Assembly (NCBI RefSeq): GCF_034314165.1
Contig: NZ_JAVIWK010000001.1
Span: forward strand, 5,781,001-5,845,000
Direction of reading: 5' to 3'
DNA from: Pseudomonas sp. Bout1
GTDB taxonomy: Bacteria; Pseudomonadota; Gammaproteobacteria; Pseudomonadales; Pseudomonadaceae
Length of the DNA: 64,000 nt
Shown: piece by piece, positions 27,917-36,862 of the stretch
Layout of the letters: the number at the start of each line of letters is the position of its first letter
Numbering within the stretch: position 1 is the first letter of the stretch
The notes under the pieces: model-generated
What the model was told of the DNA's origin: nothing
Database searches by the model: none
What the model saw: only the letters and a program-made list of their open reading frames with translations
Translations under genes and position numbers: made by a program

Positions 27917-28954
27917 TCAATCAAGGCCCAGGGTGGTTACGGAAAATGTATTGGCGTGAAACAGCGGGTCTGGCTTGGGCTCGGCCTTGCTCGGAGCCGG
28001 CTGGGTAAAGTCCATGGCCGGCAGGTATACCCGCTGGCTCGCCGGGTCGAACGCCATGTTGTAGGCCATCGGCAAAGTGCTGACGCTGGCGCGCACGGCG
28101 TAGTGATCGGCATCCTGTTGATCCACCAGTGTCAGGTTGGCATCGACGCCACTGGGGATCAGCAACCGCCGGTGCTGCTCGTCGTAGGCCAGGGCGTTGA
28201 CGTCACGGGTGATCGCCAGCTTCGCCTTTACTTCACCGGTTTCCCGGTCGGCGACGATCAACACCGGCGACTCACCGCGACACGCCACGAACAGCCGCTG
28301 GCGCGCCACGTCCTGGGCCAGGGCGCTGGGTTTGGGGCAATCGGCGAACTGCCAGGTATCGAGCAGCGCAAAGGTGCTCGCCGAATACCGGGCGACCTTG
28401 CCTTCATCGCGCATCGGCAGGAAGAAGCTGCCGTCGCCCTTGACCAGCAGCGGGTCGATTTTCTTTACCGCCAGCTCATGGGCGCCGGTGATTCGCTCCT
28501 GCCTGGGATCGAATTCAAACAACGTCGAACGGTCCGCCCTACGTCCACTGACGATAATTACCTTGCCGGTCGAAGGTTCATACACCGCGCTGTTCAGGTT
28601 GCTTTGCGCCACCGCAATACGCTTAAGGAATTTGAGTGTGGATAACTGCACCACACTCAAGCTGCCATCCGTGTTGAGCACAAACACGCGGTCGACTTCG
28701 GGCACGAACACCACGCCATTCGCACCTTCGGACTGCGCCACCGTCTCGACCAGGCGCTGCTGCTTCACATCGAACACGCTCAGGCCGTTTTCCCGGCGGG
28801 CCAGGAACAGATAGGGCCTGGTCGGGTCCAGCCCGACAAAGCCCCAGCTGTGGGCGGAACCGGGCAGCGTCACCCGGTGCTCGCGATGGTAGGTGGCGTC
28901 ATCGGCCAACGCGGTGCCACTGAGCAGCAAGGCTGCGAATAACCAAGGCTTCAT
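27917..28954 (-). CDS. YncE-like periplasmic beta-propeller protein
   Basis: Secreted protein of 345 residues with a clear signal peptide (MKPWLFAALLLSGTALA). The rest consists of repeated 40-45-residue blades of the YVTN/YncE kind (FVPEVDRVFVLNTDGSLSVVQL, AVYEPSTGKVIIVSGR, AYDEQHRRLLIPSG). Its ATG shares one base with the stop of the TonB receptor gene, so the two are translationally coupled. In E. coli, yncE also neighbours a TonB-dependent receptor gene (yncD), which supports a shared periplasmic function in iron or ligand uptake. Confidence 0.85.
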   Translation of the reverse strand: MKPWLFAALLLSGTALADDATYHREHRVTLPGSAHSWGFVGLDPTRPYLFLARRENGLSVFDVKQQRLVETVAQSEGANGVVFVPEVDRVFVLNTDGSLSVVQLSTLKFLKRIAVAQSNLNSAVYEPSTGKVIIVSGRRADRSTLFEFDPRQERITGAHELAVKKIDPLLVKGDGSFFLPMRDEGKVARYSASTFALLDTWQFADCPKPSALAQDVARQRLFVACRGESPVLIVADRETGEVKAKLAITRDVNALAYDEQHRRLLIPSGVDANLTLVDQQDADHYAVRASVSTLPMAYNMAFDPASQRVYLPAMDFTQPAPSKAEPKPDPLFHANTFSVTTLGLD

Positions 28955-31380
28955 CAGAACTCCAGGGTGCTTGAAACAGACACTTGGCGGGCATCACCGA
29001 TGGACACGAACTGGGTATTCACGGCCGAGGTGTAATAGGTACGGTCAAACAGGTTCTTCACGTTGAGCTGGAACTTGACCTTCTGCCCGTCGACCTTGGT
29101 GTCATAGGTAGCGAACGCATCGGCCACGGTGTAACCCGGCAGGTCGAAACTGTTGGCCGCGTCGCCCGAACGCTCGCCGACATACCGTGCACCCGCGCCA
29201 ACCCTCAACTGATCGCCACCGAGGATGCTGCCAAAGTCGTAAACCGCCGACAGCGAACCGGTGTTCTTCGCGACGTTTTGCAGGCGGTTGCCCTTCAGGT
29301 CCGGGTCTTCGGTGACAACAGCATCGGTGTACGCATAGCTGCCGATCACGCTCCACTTATCCGTCAACTGACCGCTGGCATCCAGCTCCAGGCCACGGGA
29401 ACGCACCTTGCCGGCAACGCTGTAGACCGCCGTCAGGCCATCGCCCACTTGCACCAGCACGTTACGCTTTTCGATGTTGAACAGCGCCGCGCTGGCCGTG
29501 ATGCGGCCCGGCATGTCGAGTTTGGTGCCCAACTCCCAGGACTTCGATTGCTCCGGCTCAAGGCTGCCATCCAGTATCGTTTTGTTCGCCAGCGGCGCGA
29601 TGGTGGAGTTGGGTTTGAACGACTCGGTGTAACTGCCGTAGAACGACAGCTCGTCGGTATAGCGGTATACCAGGCCCACACGCGGCACCCATTTCTGGCC
29701 ATTGCCGTCGGTGTTGGCGGTGAACGGCACGCCCTTGCCCGCATATTGGTCGTACATCTGATAGCGCGCACCGCCCACCACAATCCATTGGTCGGTGAGG
29801 TGGATCGCGTCCTGCATGAACAGCGAGTCGCTGCGCAACAGATCCATCTGGTTGCTGTCCGGCGCGCTGACTGTGGTGCCCGCTACTTCGTTACCGTAGA
29901 CCGGGTCGTTGTAGTTGAACGTACCCCGGGGCGACTGGCGGATCAGGTCGGCGCGGTAGATTTTGCGGTACTCGTCATCCAGGCCGAAGGTCAGGTCGTG
30001 TTGCATCCCGGCGACGTTCACCTTGCCTTCAAGGCTGGCGGTGGCGAAGCGGTCCGTGGTCAGCGCGCCCTGGGTGCCGTCCATGCTGCGCGTCAGGGTA
30101 CCGTTGCTGTTGACCTTTACCACACGCACCTGGCTGGCATCGTAGGTCTCGCGGTTCCAGCTGTAGCCGAAGTGGGCTTTCCAATCGTCATTCAGGTCAT
30201 GGTCGGCTTCGAAGCGGTACAGGTCGGAGCGGCCTTCCATGTTGTTGAAAGGCTCGTCCAGGCGGCGCGTGGACGGGATATCAAGTGGGTGGTTGGTCTT
30301 GGGATCGATGGCGGTGCCGCGGTCGAACGGCGAGAGAAACTCCCGATGCTCGTAAGCAAACAACAGCTTGGTGCTGTCGCCATACCAGGCCAGCGAGGGG
30401 GCGATCAGGCTCTCGCGGTGGGTGCCGAAGTTGCGCCAGTAATCTTCGTCTTCATGATCAACGATCAAGCGGTACGCCAACCCGCTGTCACCGATCGGCC
30501 CGGTGGTGTCGAGGTTGCCGCCACTGCCGTTCTTGCCGTCACCAAAGGTCGAGCCGCGCACGGTCAGCGAGGTGGACTGGATCAACTCGGGCTTCTTGCT
30601 GACGATATTGACCACGCCGCCCGGGTCCTGAATGCCGTACAGCAATGACGACGGGCCCTTGAGCACTTCGACGCGCTCGGCGGTGGAGTTCAGCGCGCGG
30701 CCCTGCACCACCGGCATGCCGTCCTGCATGATCGAACCGTTACGGTTATCGCCAAACCCGCGCAGCATCACCGCGTCCTGGGTGCTGCCCAAGGTATTGG
30801 CCTGGGTGATGCCGCTGACATTGGCCAGGGCATCGTCGAGGTTACGCGGCTGTTGATCGCGAATCACCTGGGCCGGGACGACGTTAACGGTTTGTGGAGT
30901 TTCCAGCAGCAAGCCATGGGAACGCATCACCGAACTGGTCGGCGGCGGCTGATAACTGGTGGTGTCCGACGGCTGGGCGGTACCGTTGATGGTGGTAGCG
31001 CCGAGGTTCAGCGCGCCTTCGGTGGGCAACGGTTCCAGGGCCAGGGTGCGGGCGTCGATCTGGCGGAACGTGAAGCCGGAATTGCCCAACAGGCGCTGCA
31101 TGGCCTGGGTTGCACTCATCTGCCCGGTGATCGCCGGTGCCTTGATGGCGTAGGGCGCTTCGTCGGTGTAGACCACGCTGATGCCGGTCACCCGGGTGAA
31201 GTCGCTCAAGGCCTGGGGCAACGGCTTGGCGGCCAGGGCAAAGTTGAACACGGTGCTCTGTTGCTGCGCCTCGGCCGCCTGCGCCATGCCCAAGGGCAGC
31301 AGCGCCAGCCCCGAAACCGCCAATACCGAGGCTCCCAGCCACTGTTTAACCAAACCCGCCGACGTTGCCCTGGACTTCAT
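28954..31380 (-). CDS. TonB-dependent siderophore receptor with STN signalling domain
   Basis: Outer-membrane receptor of 808 residues. After the signal peptide (cut near AQAAEA, residue 36) comes a secretin/TonB N-terminal (STN) domain at about 45-115, then the plug (LLLETPQTVNVVPAQVIRDQQ to about 275), then a 22-strand beta-barrel ending in an aromatic residue (STLEF). The STN domain normally contacts an anti-sigma factor (FecR type), but no sigma/anti-sigma pair is next to it here. It starts the receptor-YncE-DacB run. Ligand is unknown; ferric siderophore is the family norm. Confidence 0.92.
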   Translation of the reverse strand: MKSRATSAGLVKQWLGASVLAVSGLALLPLGMAQAAEAQQQSTVFNFALAAKPLPQALSDFTRVTGISVVYTDEAPYAIKAPAITGQMSATQAMQRLLGNSGFTFRQIDARTLALEPLPTEGALNLGATTINGTAQPSDTTSYQPPPTSSVMRSHGLLLETPQTVNVVPAQVIRDQQPRNLDDALANVSGITQANTLGSTQDAVMLRGFGDNRNGSIMQDGMPVVQGRALNSTAERVEVLKGPSSLLYGIQDPGGVVNIVSKKPELIQSTSLTVRGSTFGDGKNGSGGNLDTTGPIGDSGLAYRLIVDHEDEDYWRNFGTHRESLIAPSLAWYGDSTKLLFAYEHREFLSPFDRGTAIDPKTNHPLDIPSTRRLDEPFNNMEGRSDLYRFEADHDLNDDWKAHFGYSWNRETYDASQVRVVKVNSNGTLTRSMDGTQGALTTDRFATASLEGKVNVAGMQHDLTFGLDDEYRKIYRADLIRQSPRGTFNYNDPVYGNEVAGTTVSAPDSNQMDLLRSDSLFMQDAIHLTDQWIVVGGARYQMYDQYAGKGVPFTANTDGNGQKWVPRVGLVYRYTDELSFYGSYTESFKPNSTIAPLANKTILDGSLEPEQSKSWELGTKLDMPGRITASAALFNIEKRNVLVQVGDGLTAVYSVAGKVRSRGLELDASGQLTDKWSVIGSYAYTDAVVTEDPDLKGNRLQNVAKNTGSLSAVYDFGSILGGDQLRVGAGARYVGERSGDAANSFDLPGYTVADAFATYDTKVDGQKVKFQLNVKNLFDRTYYTSAVNTQFVSIGDARQVSVSSTLEF

Positions 31381-31413
31381 GCTTTGAGAACCCGTGTGTA
31401 AAAACGCTGTTAA

Positions 31414-31428
31414 TGCGAATTAATCGCA
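31414..31428 (-). promoter_or_regulatory. Weak Fur-box-like palindrome
   Basis: TGCGAATTAATCGCA, 34-48 bases upstream of the receptor start, has inverted TGCGA/TCGCA arms and matches 9 of 14 positions of the 7-1-7 Fur consensus. The match is modest. Confidence 0.25.
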
Positions 31429-31490
31429 GTTTCAAGCACTACACGGATGGCCGACAGCTTTACCTCACATCGTTTTGAAAATAATTTCGG

Positions 31491-32426
31491 TTACACCGAT
31501 TGGATCCGAAACCCGAAGCGCGGAAAGTGCACGTGCACAGTGCCGCCCCGCTCGTCGGTGCGTCGCACAATCAGCTCTTCACTGCCGGTAAACAGCAGTT
31601 CGCCCGCTACCGGGTCGACACCGTAATCGGTCGCAGAGACGGTCACCTGCTGGCCGGCTTTAAAGCCGTTCGGGTCGACGAACAACTCTTCAGGCAAGGC
31701 CGCCGGTGCCGCGTTGCGAGCCACCTCCAGTGCCTGTTCCGAGGTCATTTCGCTGGAGGTGCCATGGCCGAAACCAAACACCCGGCCCAACCATGCCGAA
31801 ACGGCGGGATAGGCGTCCACCAGCGGCGCCGTCACGGGTGTGGCCTTGAGAAACCACAGGGGATGGGCCAGGGAGAAGTCGGCAATCGACGGCTCGCCAA
31901 ACAGGAAGTCCCCCGATTCACGCTGCAGCTGTTGCTCCAGCCGCGCCATGATCGCCGGCCATTGATGGCGCGCCAGTTCCGCCGGAATGCGCGTCGCCGA
32001 ACCACCGCTGAACAACGCGCTACGGTCGGCGATAAACGCCTTGATCGCTTCGGGTGGCAACTTGGCAAAACGCACCGCTACCGACTCGGGCTGGAACACC
32101 AGGCTGACGGCATGGGCAAACACCACCGAATCGGCCCACGCGGCGAATGTGCGGGTGATCGCTTCCTGGCCGAGCGGGAACAGGGCCGGCGAGGATTTTT
32201 CCTGCTCAAGGCGCCGGGCAATCAGCGCGGTGTCGCAATAGATGTCAGCGCCGACCTGCAGCACGGGAGTCTTGCGGTAGCCGCCGGTGAGCGCGGTCAG
32301 GTCGGGCTTGGGCATCACCGGCGAGATGTGCACCGAACGCCAGGACAAGCCCTTGAAGCCCAGCAGCAGGCGAGCTTTTTCCGCGAACGGGGATGTCGGG
32401 TAATGGTGAAGAATCAACTCGGACAT
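31491..32426 (-). CDS. Glutathione S-transferase family protein
   Basis: Cytosolic protein of 311 residues. The N-terminal 75 residues are a thioredoxin-fold GST domain (LILHHYPTSPFAEKARLLLG, RKTPVLQVGADIYCDT), followed by a helical GST C-terminal domain to about 205. The last 100 residues (from about ALEVARNAAP) form an extra beta-rich segment (GQQVTVSATDYGVDPVAGELLFTG), longer than the usual 200-230-residue GST. It stands alone between receptor and nuclease genes. Substrate unknown. Confidence 0.82.
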   Translation of the reverse strand: MSELILHHYPTSPFAEKARLLLGFKGLSWRSVHISPVMPKPDLTALTGGYRKTPVLQVGADIYCDTALIARRLEQEKSSPALFPLGQEAITRTFAAWADSVVFAHAVSLVFQPESVAVRFAKLPPEAIKAFIADRSALFSGGSATRIPAELARHQWPAIMARLEQQLQRESGDFLFGEPSIADFSLAHPLWFLKATPVTAPLVDAYPAVSAWLGRVFGFGHGTSSEMTSEQALEVARNAAPAALPEELFVDPNGFKAGQQVTVSATDYGVDPVAGELLFTGSEELIVRRTDERGGTVHVHFPRFGFRIQSV

Positions 32427-32502
32427 GCTGGACTCCGCTAAAACAAGTGGACGTGTAGCTTAGCTCGCCACACCGTCGTTTGGCGTGATGGGAACCCATC
32501 AG

Positions 32503-32811
32503 TCAAATTGATACGCCGGTGGCCGCCAGGCATTCCTTGGCGCTTTTCTTCAACTTCTTGATCAGCCGCTCCTGGCGCAGCGCCTCGCCCTTGCTCGCAC
32601 ACGCTTCGGTATACACCAGCGCGACCGCCGGGCTGGACAGGAAAAACCGTGCGCCCTTGCCGCTCTGGTGAGAGGCAAAACGGCGCACCGGGTCATTGCT
32701 GATGCCGCAATAGAGCGAGCCATTGGCGGCACGCACCAGGTAGACAAACCACGGCTTGGCTTCGACAGGCACAACTTCAGAAGCGCTATTCACAATCCGT
32801 TCCGACACCAC
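32503..32811 (-). CDS. GIY-YIG nuclease-fold protein
   Basis: Small protein of about 102 residues. The GIY-YIG core is seen as [22 protein letters not shown] with the downstream [13 protein letters not shown] and [21 protein letters not shown] helices, as in the UPF0213/YhbQ group. The start is uncertain: GTG at 32811 gives the full frame, but a GTG at 32793 (after GGAACGG) is also possible; neither has a strong ribosome site. Members are presumed structure-specific DNA nucleases; role unknown. Confidence 0.8.
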   Translation of the reverse strand: MVSERIVNSASEVVPVEAKPWFVYLVRAANGSLYCGISNDPVRRFASHQSGKGARFFLSSPAVALVYTEACASKGEALRQERLIKKLKKSAKECLAATGVSI

Positions 32812-32850
32812 AAGAGAAGAACACGCATCTTATCAATGCCTCCATGTCCT

Positions 32851-32981
32851 GTGGCGAGGGGGCTTGTCCCCCGTTGGGCCGCGAAGCGGCCCTAATCAGC
32901 AATCGCGGTCCTTCTGAAAAGGCCGCAATTACCTTTCTGGGGCCGCTTCGCGGCCCAACGGGGGACAAGCCCCCTCGCCAC
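32851..32981. repeat. Large inverted repeat (GTGGCGAGGGGGCTTGTCCCC family)
   Basis: Near-perfect arms of about 42 bases: GTGGCGAGGGGGCTTGTCCC... at the left and its complement ending in CCCCTCGCCAC at the right, each also containing the inner hairpin GGGCCGCGAAGCGGCCC. The right arm supplies the 3' end of the NTF2-like gene. Confidence 0.85.
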
Positions 32982-33444
32982 GGGCCTGGAACGCCTTCAG
33001 CCCTTTCAACGCCTGGGCGCGCACGGCGTTTTTCACCAGGGGTGTCCAGCCCAGCAACAGCCCTTTGGTGCCCAACGCCTGGCGCGACCAGCGCCACAGG
33101 TCGAAGTGGTCGTGGTGCTCACAGATCTTGCCATCGCGAAACACAAAGCGCGCCTGGATATCGTTGACCACGGTGTTGCCGGTGGCACTGAACAGGTAGG
33201 TCGCCACCCAGTGCGCGCTGCCGGTGATTTCGTCGCTGCGCACGCTGTCGAAGGTCAGGGAAAAGTCCTTGGCGCGGGTGGTGAGCATGCGCCACATGTC
33301 GCCGGCATCACGGCCACGCAACTCACCGAAGGCCGGGTCGCTGAACACCACATCGTCGGTGTAGCAGGCGCTCATGGCCTCGGCGTCCAGGCGCTGAAAC
33401 GCGCTGTAAAATTCGGTGATCAGGACGTTATGCGCGTCGCTCAT
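32929..33444 (-). CDS. NTF2-like/SnoaL-fold protein
   Basis: Cytosolic protein of 171 residues. Residues 1-125 match the SnoaL/NTF2-like cone fold (LITEFYSAFQRLDAEAMSACYTDDVVFSDPAFGELRG; later HDHFDLWRWSRQALG). I chose the ATG at 33444 because the conserved fold starts directly after it; the frame extends upstream without a ribosome site. The last 17 residues (ARGEGACPPLGREAAPER) are encoded by the adjacent palindromic repeat, so the original stop may have been lost. Function unknown; relatives are isomerases or carotenoid-binding-like proteins. Confidence 0.78.
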   Translation of the reverse strand: MSDAHNVLITEFYSAFQRLDAEAMSACYTDDVVFSDPAFGELRGRDAGDMWRMLTTRAKDFSLTFDSVRSDEITGSAHWVATYLFSATGNTVVNDIQARFVFRDGKICEHHDHFDLWRWSRQALGTKGLLLGWTPLVKNAVRAQALKGLKAFQARGEGACPPLGREAAPER

Positions 33445-33545
33445 GGGCAGGTTCCGCAAAAGGAATTGGGGGGGCCGGGTACGATAATCCCCAAGGCCCC
33501 TGAACACTATCGACATTGATGCCGGGAATATCAGCCCCATGAGGG

Positions 33546-34187
33546 TCAGGGCACCATCCCGCAGCTACGAGCATAGGCGAACAAGTCCACATCGGTGGAA
33601 ATGCACAGCCGGTGCATGGCGGTACTTTTCTGCTTGCTGATGGTGGAAATGCTGCGATTGACGCGTGCGGCAATCTGGCTGACGGTCATGCCGCTGGCCA
33701 GCATGCGCACCACTTCGCGCTCCTTGTCGGACAGTTGCGGGGTCTGTGACTGGTCCCCGGTGCCGGCCTGGGCCAACTGGGCCCGCAGGCACTCACTGAC
33801 AAAGGTCTTGCCCTCACAGACCTCCCTGATTGCGGTGGGCAATTCCTTGGCCGACGCGCTCTTGGCCACAATGGCCTGCGCGCCCTGGGCGAAGGAGGCA
33901 CGCAGGGTGGCGATGTTGGCGAACATGGTCACCAGAATCACCGGCAACGTGGGGTACTGGCGCTGCAGCAGGCCGAGCAACCCGTAGCCATCGGCTTGCA
34001 GGTCGCCCGGCATGACGAAGTCGGTGACCAGCACATCACACGGCGTCACGCTCAACACCCGCAGCAACTCGTCAGGGCCGTTGGCCTCACCGACCACCTT
34101 GCACCTGCCATTGGCCTCGATCACTACCCTCTGCCCGATACGAACAATGGGGTGATCGTCAGCAATAATTACGCGAAACATAGGCAT
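33546..34187 (-). CDS. LuxR/NarL-family response regulator
   Basis: Response regulator of 213 residues. A receiver domain (1-125) has the acidic pair D10-D11 and phospho-acceptor D56 (LVTDFVMPG); the C-terminal LuxR helix-turn-helix spans about 145-205 (LSDKEREVVRMLASGMTVSQIAARVNRSISTISKQKSTAMHRL), resembling RcsB/EvgA/FimZ-type regulators. It lies 195 bases downstream of a REC-Hpt gene on the same strand, both divergent from the fimbrial operon. Regulators of this type often control fimbriae, so the DUF1120 operon is a likely target. No cognate sensor kinase is nearby. Confidence 0.87.
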   Translation of the reverse strand: MPMFRVIIADDHPIVRIGQRVVIEANGRCKVVGEANGPDELLRVLSVTPCDVLVTDFVMPGDLQADGYGLLGLLQRQYPTLPVILVTMFANIATLRASFAQGAQAIVAKSASAKELPTAIREVCEGKTFVSECLRAQLAQAGTGDQSQTPQLSDKEREVVRMLASGMTVSQIAARVNRSISTISKQKSTAMHRLCISTDVDLFAYARSCGMVP

Positions 34188-34382
34188 CCATGAGTAATGG
34201 CAAATTGATTCACGCCAAAATACCCGCGAGCGTTCCAGGCAACAACCGTGCAGCCTGCGCCCAATTTCGCCTCGCCCCCGTGTTTTTAGTGAAAGACTTC
34301 AATGCCTACAAAATAAAAAGAATTCCCTTACAAAACAAAGCTACAAATCAAGGTAATGCCTCCTACAAAAAATCCAAAACTG

Positions 34383-35207
34383 TCATAAATATGTCAAATA
34401 ACGCAGGTAGACCACCACGTCCTTTTCAAACTGTTGCAACGCTTGCCGGCTGCCTTGAACACCGTTCTTGCGCACCTGCTCGATCAACTGCGCCGCTCGC
34501 CCGTCAAGTTCAGTGCCGCCCAGAAACGCCAGGCTCCCGGCCAAACGATGCAGGCATTCGATCATCGCGTATTTATCCAGGGTACGCCCGGCATTGAGCA
34601 ACCTGGCGTAGTCCGCATCGGCTTCCAGCACCAAACTGCGCAGCATCTGGTCCACGACCTGCGTGTCGCCAAAGGTCTGGATCAGGTCGGCCCGGGTGGG
34701 CCAGGGCTGGCTTGCCGCAGGGGTAACGGTAGCGGGCAAGCTTGCTGCATCGGGCGGCAGCGGCAACCAGCTTTCGAGCAAGTCGCGCAACCGCTCCAGC
34801 GAAAGAGGCTTGAGCACCCAGGCATCCATGCCGGCCTCAAGGCAGCGCCTGGCATCCTCGGCTCCCAGTTTGGCGGTCACGGCGATGATCGGGACACGGC
34901 CACGCCCGTGCGTCGCCTCCCGGCGGCGAATCTCCCGGGCCATGCTGTAGCCATCCAGTACGGGCATCCGGCAGTCGCTGATCACCAGGTCAAAATGCTT
35001 GCGGGAGAACGCAGTCAAGCCCGCCTGCCCATCACCGACCAGCTCATGCGCCAGCTCGAACTTCTGTAAAAACCAGCCCATCAGCGCACGGTAGGCCTGA
35101 TGGTCTTCAACCACCAGCACACTTAAATGTTTCCAGTGGGAAGGAGGTGGGCGCCATGGCACCGTTTGCTTTATTGGGTCATCGCCTGCAAGAACGCTTG
35201 GCCTCAT
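34383..35207 (-). CDS. Phosphorelay protein with receiver and Hpt domains
   Basis: Protein of 274 residues with a receiver domain at about 27-145 (VVEDHQAYR, phospho-acceptor D78 in LVISDCRMPVLDG, lysine in VLKPLS) and a histidine phosphotransfer domain at about 170-274 with H220 (CLHRLAGSLAFLGG). There is no kinase or membrane part. This is the C-terminal half of an EvgS/BvgS-type hybrid kinase as a stand-alone protein. I chose the ATG at 35207 because GAGGTGG lies just upstream; earlier starts lack one. It would pass phosphate to the LuxR-type regulator next to it. Confidence 0.83.
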   Translation of the reverse strand: MRPSVLAGDDPIKQTVPWRPPPSHWKHLSVLVVEDHQAYRALMGWFLQKFELAHELVGDGQAGLTAFSRKHFDLVISDCRMPVLDGYSMAREIRRREATHGRGRVPIIAVTAKLGAEDARRCLEAGMDAWVLKPLSLERLRDLLESWLPLPPDAASLPATVTPAASQPWPTRADLIQTFGDTQVVDQMLRSLVLEADADYARLLNAGRTLDKYAMIECLHRLAGSLAFLGGTELDGRAAQLIEQVRKNGVQGSRQALQQFEKDVVVYLRYLTYL

Positions 35208-35556
35208 GACCACCTCGATATGGAAACAGACTGGCCATCCGAGTGACTGGCATGTCTTCAGATAAGGGCGCGCTTTTGGCACCCGTTCCGAAGAGAAGCT
35301 ATCCATATGAGCGTATTTGAGGCGATACAAATACTACGAAAAAGCATTTTTTCCTACACGCGAAATCAACTATTCCGACTTGATCCAGTAAGGATTCCCC
35401 GGTCTCCGGAATGTCGTATTTGTTGTATTTCCCGCACTCGACCTGAACGCTAAATTGCGCCCCACCCCAAAAGGGCAACCCGCCATCTCATATGGCGACC
35501 CGCAATCTGTACTGACCCAACGCTCCGGTCAGTTGACGTTCCCGAGACCACACACC
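35208..35556. other. Divergent promoter region of phosphorelay and fimbrial genes
   Basis: About 350 bases without a gene, AT-rich near 35325-35450. It should hold the promoter of the fimbrial operon (plus) and of the REC-Hpt gene (minus). No specific operator could be identified by eye. Confidence 0.5.
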
Positions 35557-36168
35557 ATGAACAAGCACCTCATCGCCCTTGCCAGCGCCCTGCTGATCAC
35601 CGGCACAGCCCCTGCGTTTGCGGCCAGCACTGTCGACCTGACCGTCAAAGGCATCATCACGCCGAATGCGTGCACCCCAACCCTGTCCAGTGGCGGGATC
35701 GTCGATCACGGCAAAATGTCAGCGAAGGATCTGAACCCGACCGGCTACACCCGCCTTCCGACCTACACCCTGCAACTGGAGGTCAATTGCGATGCGCCGA
35801 TCGCGTTCGGCCTGAAGACTGTGGATAACCGTCGCGGCTCGGCATCAACCAGCGGCTTTGGCCTGGGCTTTATCAACGACAGTCAAAAGCTTGGGATGTT
35901 CACGGTAACGATGCGCACGCCGGTGGCTGATGGCGACACCGTGCAGCCGATCGCTTCCTACGACAACGGCACCACGTGGGAGCCGCAAAACTGGATGGAA
36001 GACTTCGGCCTTTACTCCGTGAGCACGGACGGTGTCCTGCCACGCCCAACCGAGGACCTGACCATGGGCCTGGAAGTCGCCACCTTGATCGCCAGGACCG
36101 ATGGCATGGACCTGAGCGACGAAGTCAACATCGACGGCTCCGCCACCATCGAAATGATGTACCTGTAA
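35557..36168 (+). CDS. DUF1120 fimbrial subunit 1
   Basis: Secreted protein of 203 residues with signal peptide MNKHLIALASALLITGTAPAFA. The mature protein starts with a beta-strand-like STVDLTVKGIITPNACTP, suited to donor-strand exchange, then SSGGIVDHGKMSAKDLNPT and a Cys pair (NAC and NCD), and ends in DGSATIEMMYL. This is the DUF1120 pattern of E. coli GltF/YhcF, which are encoded with a chaperone and usher. The ATG at 35557 was chosen for the signal peptide. It is first of eight genes in the fimbrial operon. Confidence 0.8.
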   Translation: MNKHLIALASALLITGTAPAFAASTVDLTVKGIITPNACTPTLSSGGIVDHGKMSAKDLNPTGYTRLPTYTLQLEVNCDAPIAFGLKTVDNRRGSASTSGFGLGFINDSQKLGMFTVTMRTPVADGDTVQPIASYDNGTTWEPQNWMEDFGLYSVSTDGVLPRPTEDLTMGLEVATLIARTDGMDLSDEVNIDGSATIEMMYL

Positions 36169-36209
36169 CCCCCTTGCCCTAGCCACAGCAACCAAAGGTC
36201 AGCTCGCCC

Positions 36210-36827
36210 ATGAAGCCCTCGTCCGTTGTCTTTCTCACCACTTTGCTGCTTGCACCCGCGGCGTTTGCCGCCAGCACCACCGACCTCGTCGTCCAGGGCG
36301 TCATTACGCCCGATGCCTGCGAACCCTCGCTCTCCGGTGGAGGCGTAGTGGACTATGGAAAGATGACGGCCAAGGACCTGACCCCGGACCGGCCGACCTC
36401 GCTGCCAACGCAGTCGTTGCAGTTGGGCATCCAGTGCAACAACTCGACCCTGCTGGCCTTCAGCACCATCGATAACCGTGCTGGCAGCTCCGCGATCAAC
36501 GATCACATGCATGGCCTGGGCATGACCCCCGACAACGAAAAGCTCGGCAGCGCCGGCTTTGGCCTTTACAACGCGGTGGCCGACGATGCGCCCGCCAGGA
36601 CATTGACCTCTGACAACGGAGGTGTCAGTTGGACACCGTCGGTACGCCTGGGGCCCCTCACGCTGACGGCGATCGGCGCCGCCGGCAACAGCATGGTGCC
36701 GATTGCCGTGAGGCGCTTCACCGCCGACTTGCGCCTGTATACCCAGATCAACAGCGCCGACCGCCTGACAATACTCGAAGAAATCCCTCTGGATGGCCAC
36801 GTCACCCTGCAGATGAAATACCTGTAA
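36210..36827 (+). CDS. DUF1120 fimbrial subunit 2
   Basis: Secreted paralogue of 205 residues (signal peptide to about AAFA, residue 20). It has the shared N-terminal TDLVVQGVITPDACEPSLSG, VDYGKMTAKDL and Cys pair, and ends in DGHVTLQMKYL. It lies 41 bases after subunit 1. Its central region differs from the paralogues, so it is not a recent duplicate. It should be exported by Sec and assembled by the chaperone and usher downstream. Confidence 0.8.
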   Translation: MKPSSVVFLTTLLLAPAAFAASTTDLVVQGVITPDACEPSLSGGGVVDYGKMTAKDLTPDRPTSLPTQSLQLGIQCNNSTLLAFSTIDNRAGSSAINDHMHGLGMTPDNEKLGSAGFGLYNAVADDAPARTLTSDNGGVSWTPSVRLGPLTLTAIGAAGNSMVPIAVRRFTADLRLYTQINSADRLTILEEIPLDGHVTLQMKYL

Positions 36828-36862
36828 GCCCCCAGGATTTACATGAAAGGAACCTCTGAGCC

